Shown one piece after another: positions 31,442 through 41,121 of a DNA stretch of 64,000 nt (its first letter is position 1; each line of letters opens with the position of its first letter). Position numbers and translations under genes: made by a program. Below the pieces are notes generated by a model that searched no databases, was not told the DNA's origin, and was given only the letters and a program-made list of their open reading frames with translations. The stretch is from contig NZ_CP083757.1 in NCBI RefSeq assembly GCF_020149935.1, positions 1,860,001 through 1,924,000 of the forward strand, in the 5' to 3' direction. The DNA comes from Marinilongibacter aquaticus. GTDB taxonomy: Bacteria; Bacteroidota; Bacteroidia; Cytophagales; Spirosomataceae.

Positions 31442-33079
31442 TCACACTTTCAGGTCTACAAACTTAAACGAATTCCCATCAAACAAGCCTTTATCCGAGA
31501 GCTTTAAAGCCGGAATCACGAGCAAAGCCATAAAAGACAAAGACATATAAGGCGATATCAGTTTCGACCCCAATTCAAGCTTGGCAAACGCATCGATTTG
31601 TTCGTAATCCTTCGCCACCGTATGGGCATCTTTGTCGCTCATCAAGCCCGCCACAGGCAAGGGCAAAACACCCATTTTTTCTGCTGAAACCGCCGAGACT
31701 CCACCTTTCTCGCGGACAATCAAATTGATGGCCTCCACAATGTCCACATCGTTTACGCCCACGGCGATGATGTTGTGCGAATCGTGAGCGACAGACGAAG
31801 CAATTGCCCCTTCTTTCATGCCAAAACCATGAATAAAGCCTACGGCAGGTTCCTCATCCTGATAGCGGTTGTACACCACGAGCTTGAGGATATCTTGGTC
31901 TGTATCCGACACCAGTGTGTTGCCACTCATTCGCGGACTGATCTCAAAACTGTCTGTCATCAATTGGCCATCGTTCACTTTTATCACACGTACCTTACCC
32001 AAACGGTCGTCCATCTGCACTTGCACAGCTTCTGTGGTCAGTTCTCTGGTATTGAAATTGTTCACCACCTTGCTTCGCGGAGCAGCCAGCAAAGAACGCC
32101 CTTCCTTGGCCACGAGTTTTCCTTCGACATAGGTTTCCAAAACCTGAAATTCCTGCAAATTTTTCACTCGAATAAAGTCGGCGGGATCGCCCTCTTGAAG
32201 CAGCCCAACTTCGAGCCCATAATGTTTCACAGGATTGAGCGAGGCCATTCGTAACGCATCAAACAGGGCCACGCCCGCTTCCAGAGCTCTTGCTACCAAT
32301 ACATTGATGTGTCCTTTGATTAAATCGTCGGGATGTTTATCGTCCGAGCAAAACATCATTTGATGTGCCCAGTTTTTGGCCAAAGGAATCAGAGCTTCGA
32401 AATTTTTGGCCGCACTGCCTTCCCGAATCAAGACCTTCACTCCCAGTTTCAGTTTCTCCTCGGCTTCGGCAAAACTGAAACATTCGTGATCCGTGCTGAT
32501 CCCTGCCGAGAAATAAGTCTCGGCATCGGCACCCCGAAGCCCTGGAGCATGCCCATCGATTACCTTGCCCAAACTTTTTGCAATCGCCAATTTGGCCATT
32601 ACCTCTTCTTCTTTGTAAATCACACCAGGGAAATTCATCATTTCGGCCAGATAACCGATTTCAGGCTTTCTGAGCAGACGCTCCACCCCACGGGAGTCGA
32701 TTGTAGCCCCAGCCGTTTCGAAACCTGTAGCCGGCACACAAGAAGGTGCCCCAAAACATACTTTGAATGGGCTTTGGTTTGCATCCTCGATCATGTACTC
32801 CACCCCTTTTTCGCCCAGCACATTGGCAATTTCATGCGGATCAGAAACCGAAGCCACGGTGCCGTGTACCAGAGCCATATTGCCGAAAACAGCGGGCGTA
32901 AGCATAGAACTCTCGATATGCACATGGGCATCGACAAAACCCGGCAACAGATAACTGTCATCCGGTTTCTCTTCACCCAAAATTTTAATGGTAAAAATGC
33001 GTTTGCCCTCGACGATGATCTCGCCCCAATGTATGCTGTCGTCAAAAATATTGACAATATTCCCTTGAATTACCTCCAT
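31442..33079 (-). CDS. ade: Adenine deaminase
   Basis: 545 residues, amidohydrolase superfamily. Motifs: LLPGFVDAHVHIESSML near residues 40-57 (metal His-x-His), PHEIANVLG, IDGHAPGL near 175, STDHECFSFAEA and FCSDDKHPDDLI near 245 (metal Asp), then MKEGAIASSVAHDSHNIIAVG in the C-terminal domain (in parts). This layout is typical of the AdeC/YicP adenine deaminase, which converts adenine to hypoxanthine. The downstream gene is argB at 43 bases; cotranscription is likely but the metabolic reason is unclear. Confidence 0.94.
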   Translation of the reverse strand: MEVIQGNIVNIFDDSIHWGEIIVEGKRIFTIKILGEEKPDDSYLLPGFVDAHVHIESSMLTPAVFGNMALVHGTVASVSDPHEIANVLGEKGVEYMIEDANQSPFKVCFGAPSCVPATGFETAGATIDSRGVERLLRKPEIGYLAEMMNFPGVIYKEEEVMAKLAIAKSLGKVIDGHAPGLRGADAETYFSAGISTDHECFSFAEAEEKLKLGVKVLIREGSAAKNFEALIPLAKNWAHQMMFCSDDKHPDDLIKGHINVLVARALEAGVALFDALRMASLNPVKHYGLEVGLLQEGDPADFIRVKNLQEFQVLETYVEGKLVAKEGRSLLAAPRSKVVNNFNTRELTTEAVQVQMDDRLGKVRVIKVNDGQLMTDSFEISPRMSGNTLVSDTDQDILKLVVYNRYQDEEPAVGFIHGFGMKEGAIASSVAHDSHNIIAVGVNDVDIVEAINLIVREKGGVSAVSAEKMGVLPLPVAGLMSDKDAHTVAKDYEQIDAFAKLELGSKLISPYMSLSFMALLVIPALKLSDKGLFDGNSFKFVDLKV

Positions 33080-33234
33080 GCCGTTTTCGCTTAGATGGCG
33101 AATTTACCGACATGTTTGGTAAAAGCCGAACTTTCGACCTAAAAGATTCCTTGGTTTCTTACTTCTCAGCAAACCTAAAACTAAGACGCCAAGCCATTGA
33201 ATAATGCCGTGCATCACACCGATTCCGGGCTTAA

Positions 33235-35532
33235 TCAGTTTGCTACTTCACTCAAGAATTTGATTCGCATAAGACGCAGTTCTTCTTCGGTCACTTCATC
33301 TTCGTAATCTTCAAAATCAGCCAAGGCCAGACGAATGTTGTCTGATTCGGCATTCATGAAATAATCATAGATGTCGTCCTGTTTGTCTTCATCAATTTCG
33401 CCATTGATGTAATAGTCGAGATTGAGTTTTGTGCCTGAGTAGCAAATGTTTTCGATTTCGCCGAGCAATTCATCGAAACTAATCCCTTTCGATTCCGCAA
33501 TTTCATCGAGGCTCACTTTTCGATCCACTTGCTGAATAATGAAGATTTTAGTTTTCGACTTGTTCACTGCCGTTTTCACGACAAAATCTTCCGTAGTTTC
33601 GATGTCGTTGTCTTTCACATACTTCGAAACCAAATCGATAAAAGGTTTTCCAAACTTGCGGGCCTTTCCTTGCCCCACACCTTGAATCTGCGTCAAGGCG
33701 TCCATCGAAGTGGGATACGTAGTGGCCATTTCTTGAAGCGAGGGCTCTTGGAAAACCGCATAGTGCGGTATGCCCTGCTGCTTCCCGATTTTCTTCGTCA
33801 GAGCTTTCAGCATTTCGAGCAAAGCCTCGTCGGCCGCTCCTCCAGAACCACCCGGGGCCGAAGTCTGAATATCGTCGTCTCGACTGCCCTCGGCCTCGGA
33901 AAGGTCGTGGTCGTCGTACATTTCAATTTTATAAGGATCTTCGAGGTATTTCTTGCCCTTTGCAGTCAATTTCACCACCCCGTAATTATCGATATCCTTT
34001 TCTATGAAGCCGTAAACCAGCAATTGCCGCAACACCGAAACCCATTTGTCGGTTACGGTATATTCTTCCTGCTCTTCTTTGTCGGCATTTTTGCCTTTCG
34101 GCTTGAAAACCACCTCTTTTTGCTTGAAATACTTCAGGCCTTCTCCATATTGAGGCAGCTTATCGTGACCGTAGCTTACGATGTAATCATTGTTCGCCGT
34201 ATTGGCCGTCAACATATCGGCAATATGCTGAATAGAGAAACGCTCTTCAGTGGCCAGCATGGCTTGCATGCCCAAAACAGCCTCTTTTTCCACTTGGAAA
34301 GTCTTTGTGGGTTTCTTGCAGTTATCACAAAAACCACAATTCTCATTCATAAACTCGCCAAAATAGCTGAGCAATTGCCTTCTTCGGCACACACCCAAAG
34401 TCGAGTACGCCACGATTTCCATCAGCAAAGCCTTGGCATTATCGCGTTCGGTTACGGTTTTATCCTTGTTGAATTTCTCCAACTTCAAAACGTCGTCGTA
34501 GGCATAGAACATAAGGCAATGCCCATCCAAACCATCTCTACCCGCACGGCCAGTCTCCTGATAATACCCTTCCAATGATTTCGGAGCATCGTAATGCACT
34601 ACAAAACGCACATCGGGCTTATCAATTCCCATTCCGAAAGCGATAGTCGCCACCACTACATCGCAAGCTTCGTTCAGGAAAGCGTCTTGGTTTTTCATTC
34701 GCACGTCGGCATCCAAACCTGCATGATAAGGCAAGGCCTTCACGCCATTCACCGAAAGCAAACTGGCGATTTCTTCCACTTTCTTTCTGCTTAAGCAATA
34801 TACGATTCCGCTTTTGCCCTTGTGCGAACTGATGAACTGAAGCAATTGCTTCTTCGGGTTTTTCTTGGGCCGTACTTCGTAATATAAATTCGCTCTATTG
34901 AACGAAGTTTTGAACAAAGTAGAATCGTCCATATTCAGATTCTTCTTGATGTCCATCTGCACTTTTGGCGTGGCCGTGGCAGTCAAGGCAATGATCGGCA
35001 GCCTTTCATCAATGCTTTCGATGATGCTGCGAATCTTGCGGTATTCTGGGCGGAAATCGTGCCCCCACTCGGATATACAGTGGGCCTCATCTACAGCCAC
35101 AAAAGAAAGATTGGCTTGTTTCAAGAAGACCAGGTTGTCTTCTTTCGTCAATGATTCCGGAGCGATGTAGAGCAATTTGCACTCGCCTTCGAGCACACCC
35201 TTTTTCACCCGGTTCATTTCTGTTTTATTCAAAGTAGAGTTCAAAAACTGGGCGTTGATGCCAAAACCCTTCATCTGATCTACTTGGTTTTTCATCAATG
35301 CGATCAAAGGACTGATCACAACGGCAGTGCCTTCCAAAGAAATGGCCGGCAATTGATAACACAAGGATTTGCCCGCTCCGGTGGGCATGATCACGAAGGT
35401 ATTGTTACCGTCTATTATGCTGTGAATGATTGCATCCTGCTGCCCTCTGAATTTATCGAATCCAAAAATCTCTTTGAGATTCTTTTTCAGTTTTTCTTCT
35501 ATCGGTTTTTCCATCTTGATCAAACAACACAT
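33235..35532 (-). CDS. recQ: ATP-dependent DNA helicase RecQ
   Basis: 765 residues. Helicase motifs: [27 protein letters not shown] (Walker A), [19 protein letters not shown] (Walker B plus aromatic-rich loop), [30 protein letters not shown] and [12 protein letters not shown]. The zinc-binding RQC cysteines are in [12 protein letters not shown]...[11 protein letters not shown]. An HRDC-like helical domain follows from about residue 610 ([30 protein letters not shown]). A further acidic C-terminal extension of about 90 residues ([17 protein letters not shown] onwards) is not in E. coli RecQ (609 aa). Acts in recombination and fork repair. Confidence 0.96.
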   Translation of the reverse strand: MCCLIKMEKPIEEKLKKNLKEIFGFDKFRGQQDAIIHSIIDGNNTFVIMPTGAGKSLCYQLPAISLEGTAVVISPLIALMKNQVDQMKGFGINAQFLNSTLNKTEMNRVKKGVLEGECKLLYIAPESLTKEDNLVFLKQANLSFVAVDEAHCISEWGHDFRPEYRKIRSIIESIDERLPIIALTATATPKVQMDIKKNLNMDDSTLFKTSFNRANLYYEVRPKKNPKKQLLQFISSHKGKSGIVYCLSRKKVEEIASLLSVNGVKALPYHAGLDADVRMKNQDAFLNEACDVVVATIAFGMGIDKPDVRFVVHYDAPKSLEGYYQETGRAGRDGLDGHCLMFYAYDDVLKLEKFNKDKTVTERDNAKALLMEIVAYSTLGVCRRRQLLSYFGEFMNENCGFCDNCKKPTKTFQVEKEAVLGMQAMLATEERFSIQHIADMLTANTANNDYIVSYGHDKLPQYGEGLKYFKQKEVVFKPKGKNADKEEQEEYTVTDKWVSVLRQLLVYGFIEKDIDNYGVVKLTAKGKKYLEDPYKIEMYDDHDLSEAEGSRDDDIQTSAPGGSGGAADEALLEMLKALTKKIGKQQGIPHYAVFQEPSLQEMATTYPTSMDALTQIQGVGQGKARKFGKPFIDLVSKYVKDNDIETTEDFVVKTAVNKSKTKIFIIQQVDRKVSLDEIAESKGISFDELLGEIENICYSGTKLNLDYYINGEIDEDKQDDIYDYFMNAESDNIRLALADFEDYEDEVTEEELRLMRIKFLSEVAN

Positions 35533-35669
35533 TAAACATTAACTTCCAACCGCAAAACTTTTCGAAGTCTACACCATTAAAGATAATCATTTCTTTTCAA
35601 ATTCGGTGTACAAGCCCAAAGGGCCTCTTTGCTAAAGAAGCTATGTTATTTTTCAAGGCAAAAGATTCA

Positions 35670-35677
35670 TACTTTTG
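35670..35677 (+). promoter_or_regulatory. Candidate -7 box for kdsD
   Basis: TACTTTTG matches TAnnTTTG, 28 bases before the GTG start of kdsD. No strong -33 TTTG, though a T-rich stretch lies at 35648-35653. Confidence 0.5.
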
Positions 35678-35704
35678 CTCAATATTTAATCTTTAGTCAA
35701 TTAA

Positions 35705-36679
35705 GTGAATACGAAAATAGATAAAAATATACTCGAAATCGGCAAAAAAGTCCTAAGTGCTGAGAGCGAGGCAATACTTTCTTTAAAAAGTTCAATTAAC
35801 ACCTCATTCCAAAAGGCAATCGACCTTATATTAGACTGCAAGGGAAAAGTTGTACTAACCGGAGTTGGCAAGAGTGCATTCATTGCACAAAAAATTTCGG
35901 CTACAATGAATTCAACAGGGCAACAAGCCGTTTTCTTGCACAGCTCAGATGCCCTGCATGGCGACATTGGCATTTTGGACAAAAACGATATCGTACTTGC
36001 TTTGTCCAAAAGTGGGGAAACCGAAGAGGTTATCAACTTACTTCCTTATTTAAAGAAATATAACAACGTACTTATTGCTCTTACCGGGAATGTAGAATCA
36101 ACACTCGCGAAAGCCTCAAATTGCATTTTGGATGCAAGCGTAGCCAAAGAAGCCTGCACAAACAATCTGGCCCCCACGAGCTCTACAACCGCGGCATTGG
36201 CCTTGGGCGATGCCCTGAGCATTTGCCTAATGGAGGCTCGAAATTTCACGGAACAGGATTTTGCCAAGAACCATCCCGCAGGAAGTTTAGGCAAAAAAAT
36301 GCTCCTTCGGGTTTCCGACATTTACCCAAATAATGCAATTGCTACCGTAAGTACGGAGAGTAAAATACAAGATGTGATCATCGAAATTTCTTCAAAAAGA
36401 ATAGGTGCCACTGCCGTACTCGACGAAGACCAGAAACTGGCCGGAATCGTTACCGATGGCGATTTGAGAAGAATGATCAGGCAGCACCAAGACTTCACCC
36501 ACCTGAAAGCAAAAGACATCATGTCGGCCAAACCCTTGACTGTAGCCCCTGAAACCATGGCCATTGACGCACTGAATTTCATGAACGCACGCAGCATCAC
36601 GCAGCTAATTGTTGCAAAAGAAAAAGACCTCTTGGGCTTTGTTCACCTTCACGACCTATTAAAAGCCGGATTGAGTTAA
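35705..36679 (+). CDS. kdsD: Arabinose-5-phosphate isomerase (KdsD/KpsF type)
   Basis: 324 residues, GTG start at 35705. A SIS domain comes first (VVLTGVGKSAFIAQKISATM near 49-68, HSSDALHGDIG, LALSKSGETEE) and two CBS domains follow (about 205-265 and 270-324, e.g. MSAKPLTVAPETMAIDALNFM, in parts). This full-length architecture isomerises ribulose-5-phosphate to arabinose-5-phosphate for Kdo in lipopolysaccharide. The GTG gives the family-normal N-terminus; the first ATG is too far in. nadB follows. Confidence 0.93.
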   Translation: MNTKIDKNILEIGKKVLSAESEAILSLKSSINTSFQKAIDLILDCKGKVVLTGVGKSAFIAQKISATMNSTGQQAVFLHSSDALHGDIGILDKNDIVLALSKSGETEEVINLLPYLKKYNNVLIALTGNVESTLAKASNCILDASVAKEACTNNLAPTSSTTAALALGDALSICLMEARNFTEQDFAKNHPAGSLGKKMLLRVSDIYPNNAIATVSTESKIQDVIIEISSKRIGATAVLDEDQKLAGIVTDGDLRRMIRQHQDFTHLKAKDIMSAKPLTVAPETMAIDALNFMNARSITQLIVAKEKDLLGFVHLHDLLKAGLS

Positions 36680-36726
36680 TTTCTAAAATTTTATCCTTTT
36701 TTTTGTTCCACCAAACTCTAAACTGT

Positions 36727-38319
36727 ATGCGACAAACGGATTTTCTTGTAATTGGCTCGGGCATTGCCGGATTGAGTTTCGCCCTTAAGGCTGCTCAGAA
36801 AGGCAAAGTTTTGGTCTTGACCAAAGTAAATGCCGACGAGACCAACACAAAATACGCCCAAGGCGGAATTGCGGCCGTTTTCGATCCCGAAGTAGATTCG
36901 TTTGAAAAGCACATTGAAGATACACTGATAGCCGGCGACGGCCTTTGCGATCGCGAGATTGTGGAGATTGTGGTGAAGGAAGGGCCCGACAGAATACGTG
37001 AATTGATCCAATACGGTGCCCAATTCGACAAAAGCGATAGCGGAGAGTACGATTTGACCAGAGAGGGCGGACACTCGGAAAACCGCATCCTGCACTATAA
37101 AGACATCACAGGCTGGGAAATCGAAAGGGCCTTGCTTTCGGAAGTGGAAAAGAATGAAAACATCGAAATCCTTTCGCACTACTATGCCGTTGAGCTTATT
37201 ACGCAACACCACCTTGGCCAAGTGGTCACCCGCGAATCGAACGACATCACCTGCTATGGCATATACGCATTGAATGCCCACTCGGGAAAAGTGGAAAAAA
37301 TCCTTTCTAAAATGACCTTGATGGCCACCGGTGGAGCAGGGCACATTTACTCTTCTACCACCAATCCGGTTATCGCCACGGGCGACGGCATCGCCATGGT
37401 GTACAGAGCCAAAGGCAAGGTGCGTGATATGGAAATGATCCAATTCCACCCAACTTCGCTGTACAATCCGGGCTCTTTCCCAAGCTTTTTGGTCACTGAA
37501 GCCGTTCGTGGAGAAGGCGGCGTACTGCGAGACATACACGGTCGTGAGTTTATGTACGACTACGACGAAAGAGGCTCACTGGCACCAAGAGACATTGTGG
37601 CCCGAAGTATTGATGCGGAAATGAAAAAATCGGGGGAAGAATACGTCTACCTCGACATCACCCATCAACCCAAAGAATTGATTTTGCACCATTTCCCTAC
37701 GATTTACAAAAAGTGCATGACTTTGGGTATTGACATGACCAAGGATTACATTCCGGTAACCCCCGCCGCTCATTACCTATGCGGTGGAATTCTTGTCGAC
37801 CAATTGGGGCAATCGAGCATTCAACATCTTTTCGCTTGTGGCGAGTGCTCTTCAACCGGCCTTCACGGAGCCAACCGACTGGCTTCTAACTCTTTGCTTG
37901 AAGCCGCTGTATTTGGCAACCGCATAGCCCAAACAGCCTTGGAGCATATCGAACATGTAGAAATAAACCTCAAAGTACCCGATTGGGACGAATTTGGTGC
38001 AGTACAAATCAACGAAGAGGTACTGGTGACGCACAACCTCCGCGAGCTTCAGAAAATGATGTCGGATTATGTAGGGATTGTGCGTTCAGACTTCAGGCTT
38101 GCCAGAGCAAACAGAAGGTTGCAAATGCTGAAAGAAGAAACCGAAGAGTTTTACAAAAAAAGCAAACTCTCTGTAAAACTTTGCGAACTGCGAAACCTCA
38201 TTCAATGTGCGGAAATGGTGATAAAATGTGCCATGCTGAGAAAGGAAAGTCGCGGCCTACACTATACGACAGACTACCCTTACAAATTGGGCGGGAAACC
38301 TATGCATTCGATCATTTGA
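36727..38319 (+). CDS. nadB: L-aspartate oxidase
   Basis: 530 residues from ATG 36727 (MRQTDFLVIGSGIAGLSFAL); an upstream ATG at 36703 is possible. FAD-binding GSGIAG at 11-16, YAQGGIAAVF, HSENRILHYKDITG, ATGGAGHIYSSTTNPVIATGDGIAM (in parts: TGGAGHIYSSTTNP), MEMIQFHPTS and AHYLCGGILVD with GANRLASNSLLEA are hallmarks of NadB versus SdhA/FrdA. It oxidises aspartate to iminoaspartate, the first step of NAD synthesis with NadA. nadA is not in the window. Confidence 0.95.
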   Translation: MRQTDFLVIGSGIAGLSFALKAAQKGKVLVLTKVNADETNTKYAQGGIAAVFDPEVDSFEKHIEDTLIAGDGLCDREIVEIVVKEGPDRIRELIQYGAQFDKSDSGEYDLTREGGHSENRILHYKDITGWEIERALLSEVEKNENIEILSHYYAVELITQHHLGQVVTRESNDITCYGIYALNAHSGKVEKILSKMTLMATGGAGHIYSSTTNPVIATGDGIAMVYRAKGKVRDMEMIQFHPTSLYNPGSFPSFLVTEAVRGEGGVLRDIHGREFMYDYDERGSLAPRDIVARSIDAEMKKSGEEYVYLDITHQPKELILHHFPTIYKKCMTLGIDMTKDYIPVTPAAHYLCGGILVDQLGQSSIQHLFACGECSSTGLHGANRLASNSLLEAAVFGNRIAQTALEHIEHVEINLKVPDWDEFGAVQINEEVLVTHNLRELQKMMSDYVGIVRSDFRLARANRRLQMLKEETEEFYKKSKLSVKLCELRNLIQCAEMVIKCAMLRKESRGLHYTTDYPYKLGGKPMHSII

Positions 38320-38364
38320 CAGAAAGCCCAAAGCATTATACTTAAACCCAAACCATACTAAGCC

Positions 38365-38943
38365 GTGCTCTCGACATTCAAAATATATTTCACGCTTGGC
38401 CTGCAGCACATTACAGACCTTAATGGCTACGACCACATCTTGTTCCTGATTGCCTTGTGTGCAATTTACAGCCTGAGTAAATGGAAAGAAGTGCTGTGGT
38501 TGGTGACGGCCTTTACATTGGGACACTCGATTACACTTGCCCTTGCCGTGCTCGATTGGGTCAATATCCAAGCCAGCTTAGTGGAAGCTCTGATTCCCGT
38601 GACAATTATGTTCACAAGCCTTCTGAACCTGTCTGGCGGCTCAAAAAGGGGATTTTCAAGCAACAAAGTTCGCTATTTGACAGCCGCCCTGTTTGGGCTC
38701 ATTCACGGTTTGGGTTTTTCCAATTACCTGAAAAGCCTGCTGGGCGGAGAAGAACAAATCGCACTGCCTTTATTTTCATTCAATTTGGGCTTAGAAATGG
38801 GGCAAATATGCATTGTCATTCCATTCTTGCTTATCAACCATTTTTTATTGAAACTATTTCAAAAACAAAGCAAAATGGTGCCGCGTGTCATTTCTCTAAT
38901 AGCCTTTGTACTGGCTTTGACCATGCTTTTGGAGCGTATTTAA
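38365..38943 (+). CDS. HupE/UreJ-like membrane protein
   Basis: 192 residues, GTG start at 38365. Six to seven membrane segments; N-terminal LGLQHITDLNGYDHILFLIALCA carries the His/Asp residues (HIxDxxGYDHILF) typical of the HupE/UreJ family, with a second GHSITLAL and a third LFGLIHGLGFSNYL motif. Family members are linked to nickel or other metal uptake, but no urease or hydrogenase genes are nearby, so the substrate is open. It begins 45 bases after nadB; the facing kinase gene ends eight bases from its stop. Confidence 0.85.
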   Translation: MLSTFKIYFTLGLQHITDLNGYDHILFLIALCAIYSLSKWKEVLWLVTAFTLGHSITLALAVLDWVNIQASLVEALIPVTIMFTSLLNLSGGSKRGFSSNKVRYLTAALFGLIHGLGFSNYLKSLLGGEEQIALPLFSFNLGLEMGQICIVIPFLLINHFLLKLFQKQSKMVPRVISLIAFVLALTMLLERI

Positions 38944-38950
38944 CCTTCAC

Positions 38951-40387
38951 TTATTCCACAGGGAATTGCAATGTAAAGCAAGAGCCTTCATTCAAGGTCG
39001 ACTCTACTTCGATATGTGCCCCGTGCGACTTCAGAATACCCAATGTGGTGGCCAAGCCCAAACCCACTCCGTTTGTTTTTGCAGTATAGAAGGGCTCAAA
39101 CAATTTGGCCTGAAGCTCGCTGTCCATTCCCACGCCCGTATCCGAAATACTGACCACAATAAAATCGTCTTTCGCATACGACTTTATACACAATTCCTTT
39201 CGGGCACGCCCCTCCATAGCCTCTATCCCGTTGACCAAGATATTCACCAAAGCCGTTGCAACCTGCTCCAAGTTCATACGGATAACAGGCAAAACCTCCC
39301 GATCCCAATTCAAGCTTACGCTCTGCATCTGAATGCGGTCCTGCACTTGCTCTATCGCCTGATCTACAGCCTTATTCAAATCTTCTGGCCTCAACACCAC
39401 CTCTTTCTCCGAAGCGGCGTTCAGCACCTCATTGATCAATTGATCTATCCTGCCTGCATTCCTTTTGATCATGTCCAGCAAAACCTGATCGTCGTCCGTC
39501 CGAACGCTATCGTACAATGCACCCAAACTCAACTGAATGTTCATCAACGGATTACGCACTTCGTGAGCCAACACTTGCATCAATCGGGCTGTGGAATGTA
39601 ATTTCTGCGATTGAAGGGTGGCTTTTTCGGCACGAATGCGGTGAGTTTGATCACTGAAAACACCGTGAATGAATGTGCGGTTTTGCTTGTCCTTTTCGAG
39701 CACACAAGAGAGCAATCCCATTTTGCTTTCGCCGTTTTTGGCTTTCACTTCCAATTTGAAATCGCGAATCCCTCCCCTTTCCATCATTTCATCTTGCAGC
39801 CGCAAAAGCTGGATCGGATCTTTAAAAAGTTCTTGGCTCTGCATATTGTACACTTCCTGCCGCGTATAGCCCAAATACTCCTCTACCGTTCCACTGATAT
39901 CGACAATGTTGAAATGCTCGTTGGCGATAAAAATAACCTCTTTCGAATGCTCAATCACCGTACGGTATTTCGCTTCGCTTTCTCTTAAAGCCTTTAAAGT
40001 TTGGCTGTGTTTCAAGGCATAACGCATGCTTCGCTCCAGCGAATCGGCCGTAAGGGTATCCTTTTCCAAATAATCGTAGGCCCCCAAATCCACGGCTTTT
40101 TCGTCTACTCTAAAATCGCCTTTACCCGTAAGCATAATTGCAGGCAAATCCACTTCTTTTCCCCGCAATGCTTCGAGCAAACTGAGGCCAGACTCGCCTC
40201 CTAAAAGGTAATCGAAAAGGTATACATCAAAATTTCGTTTGCGAATAAGGTCAATGCCTTCGGCAAAACTTTTAGCCCAAATCAGGTTGCATTCGTACTG
40301 ATTGAACTTCGACATGAGCATTTTGGTGATGAAATAATCGTCTTCATCATCTTCCACCAAAAGCACATTGATACGTATAAGGCTCAT
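38951..40387 (-). CDS. REC-PAS sensor histidine kinase
   Basis: 478 residues from ATG 40387. N-terminal receiver (VLLVEDDEDDYFIT; phospho-Asp in YLFDYLLGG; LTGKG) about 5-120, a PAS domain near 140-255 (YRTVIEHSKEVIFIANEHFN), then HisKA with LAHEVRNPLMNIQLSLG near residue 270 and a HATPase with LVNILVNGIEA, ISDTGVGMDSE and NGVGLGLATTLGIL. Cytoplasmic. Such receiver-first kinases usually take a signal from another kinase. Its ATG overlaps the stop of the upstream soluble kinase by four bases, so it is the last gene of the rpoN run. Confidence 0.92.
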   Translation of the reverse strand: MSLIRINVLLVEDDEDDYFITKMLMSKFNQYECNLIWAKSFAEGIDLIRKRNFDVYLFDYLLGGESGLSLLEALRGKEVDLPAIMLTGKGDFRVDEKAVDLGAYDYLEKDTLTADSLERSMRYALKHSQTLKALRESEAKYRTVIEHSKEVIFIANEHFNIVDISGTVEEYLGYTRQEVYNMQSQELFKDPIQLLRLQDEMMERGGIRDFKLEVKAKNGESKMGLLSCVLEKDKQNRTFIHGVFSDQTHRIRAEKATLQSQKLHSTARLMQVLAHEVRNPLMNIQLSLGALYDSVRTDDDQVLLDMIKRNAGRIDQLINEVLNAASEKEVVLRPEDLNKAVDQAIEQVQDRIQMQSVSLNWDREVLPVIRMNLEQVATALVNILVNGIEAMEGRARKELCIKSYAKDDFIVVSISDTGVGMDSELQAKLFEPFYTAKTNGVGLGLATTLGILKSHGAHIEVESTLNEGSCFTLQFPVE

Positions 40388-41121
40388 GTAGTGGGCAATA
40401 AAATATGAATGGATGCACCGCGAACGGCTCCAGGCTCTGCCCAAACCGCTCCGCCCATCTTATCGAAAATTGCTTTGATTATGGAAAGGCCCATTCCAGA
40501 TCCCGGAAATTCCAATTTGCCGTTAACCCTGAAAAAAGGCCTAAAAATGTCGTCTTTCACTTCATTCGAAATCCCGATACCTTGATCCGAAAGCACCAGA
40601 TACGCATAATTCCTGGAGCTGTTCAGACCTTTCGATGCAATTACCGTAGAGAAAATGGAACGTGACTCCAGGCGAATAATGGGCTGGCCAGGCGAAAACT
40701 TCTCGGCATTGTGCAAAAGCTCCTGCATTGCGAAAGTCAGCTGCCGGCGGTCTCCGTATACGACCTGGGGCACTTCAAACCGAAAATCAGTACTTTTACT
40801 GACTATTAAAGAGTCGACCAATTCGTGGAAATATATCTTTTCCTTTTTGAAGGTCGTTGTTTTTATTCTGGACAAACGCAGCAAATCGTCAATCATGGCT
40901 TGTTGCCTTTTCGCTGCCTTCATCATTCTTTTGAAAAACTCATGCTCTTCCGCCGTAAGTTTACCTTTCAGGCTTTCCGTAAGCCTGTCGCCAAAAGTTA
41001 CGATTTTACGTGCCGGTTCTTTCAAGTCGTGAGACGCCAAATAAATGAATTCGTCGAACTCTTCCTGAAGAGCTTTTATTTGCTCGGGCAACCTGTCTTT
41101 TTCCGAAGTTTCGATCATCAC
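40384..41121 (-). CDS. Soluble histidine kinase without sensor domain
   Basis: 245 residues, no membrane segment. Only a short coil precedes the phosphoacceptor in YLASHDLKEPARKI (His near 31). HATPase boxes are MQELLHNAEKFSPG (N box), LVLSDQGIGISNEV and FPGSGMGLSIIKAI. The short N-terminus suggests it senses by partner binding. ATGA overlaps at both ends tie it to the NtrC-type regulator upstream and the REC-PAS-kinase downstream. Confidence 0.92.
   Translation of the reverse strand: MMIETSEKDRLPEQIKALQEEFDEFIYLASHDLKEPARKIVTFGDRLTESLKGKLTAEEHEFFKRMMKAAKRQQAMIDDLLRLSRIKTTTFKKEKIYFHELVDSLIVSKSTDFRFEVPQVVYGDRRQLTFAMQELLHNAEKFSPGQPIIRLESRSIFSTVIASKGLNSSRNYAYLVLSDQGIGISNEVKDDIFRPFFRVNGKLEFPGSGMGLSIIKAIFDKMGGAVWAEPGAVRGASIHILLPTT

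Noticed and set aside
33529-34578. 349-codon plus-strand frame opposite recQ
   Set aside because: It lies entirely within recQ on the other strand; recQ has all helicase motifs.
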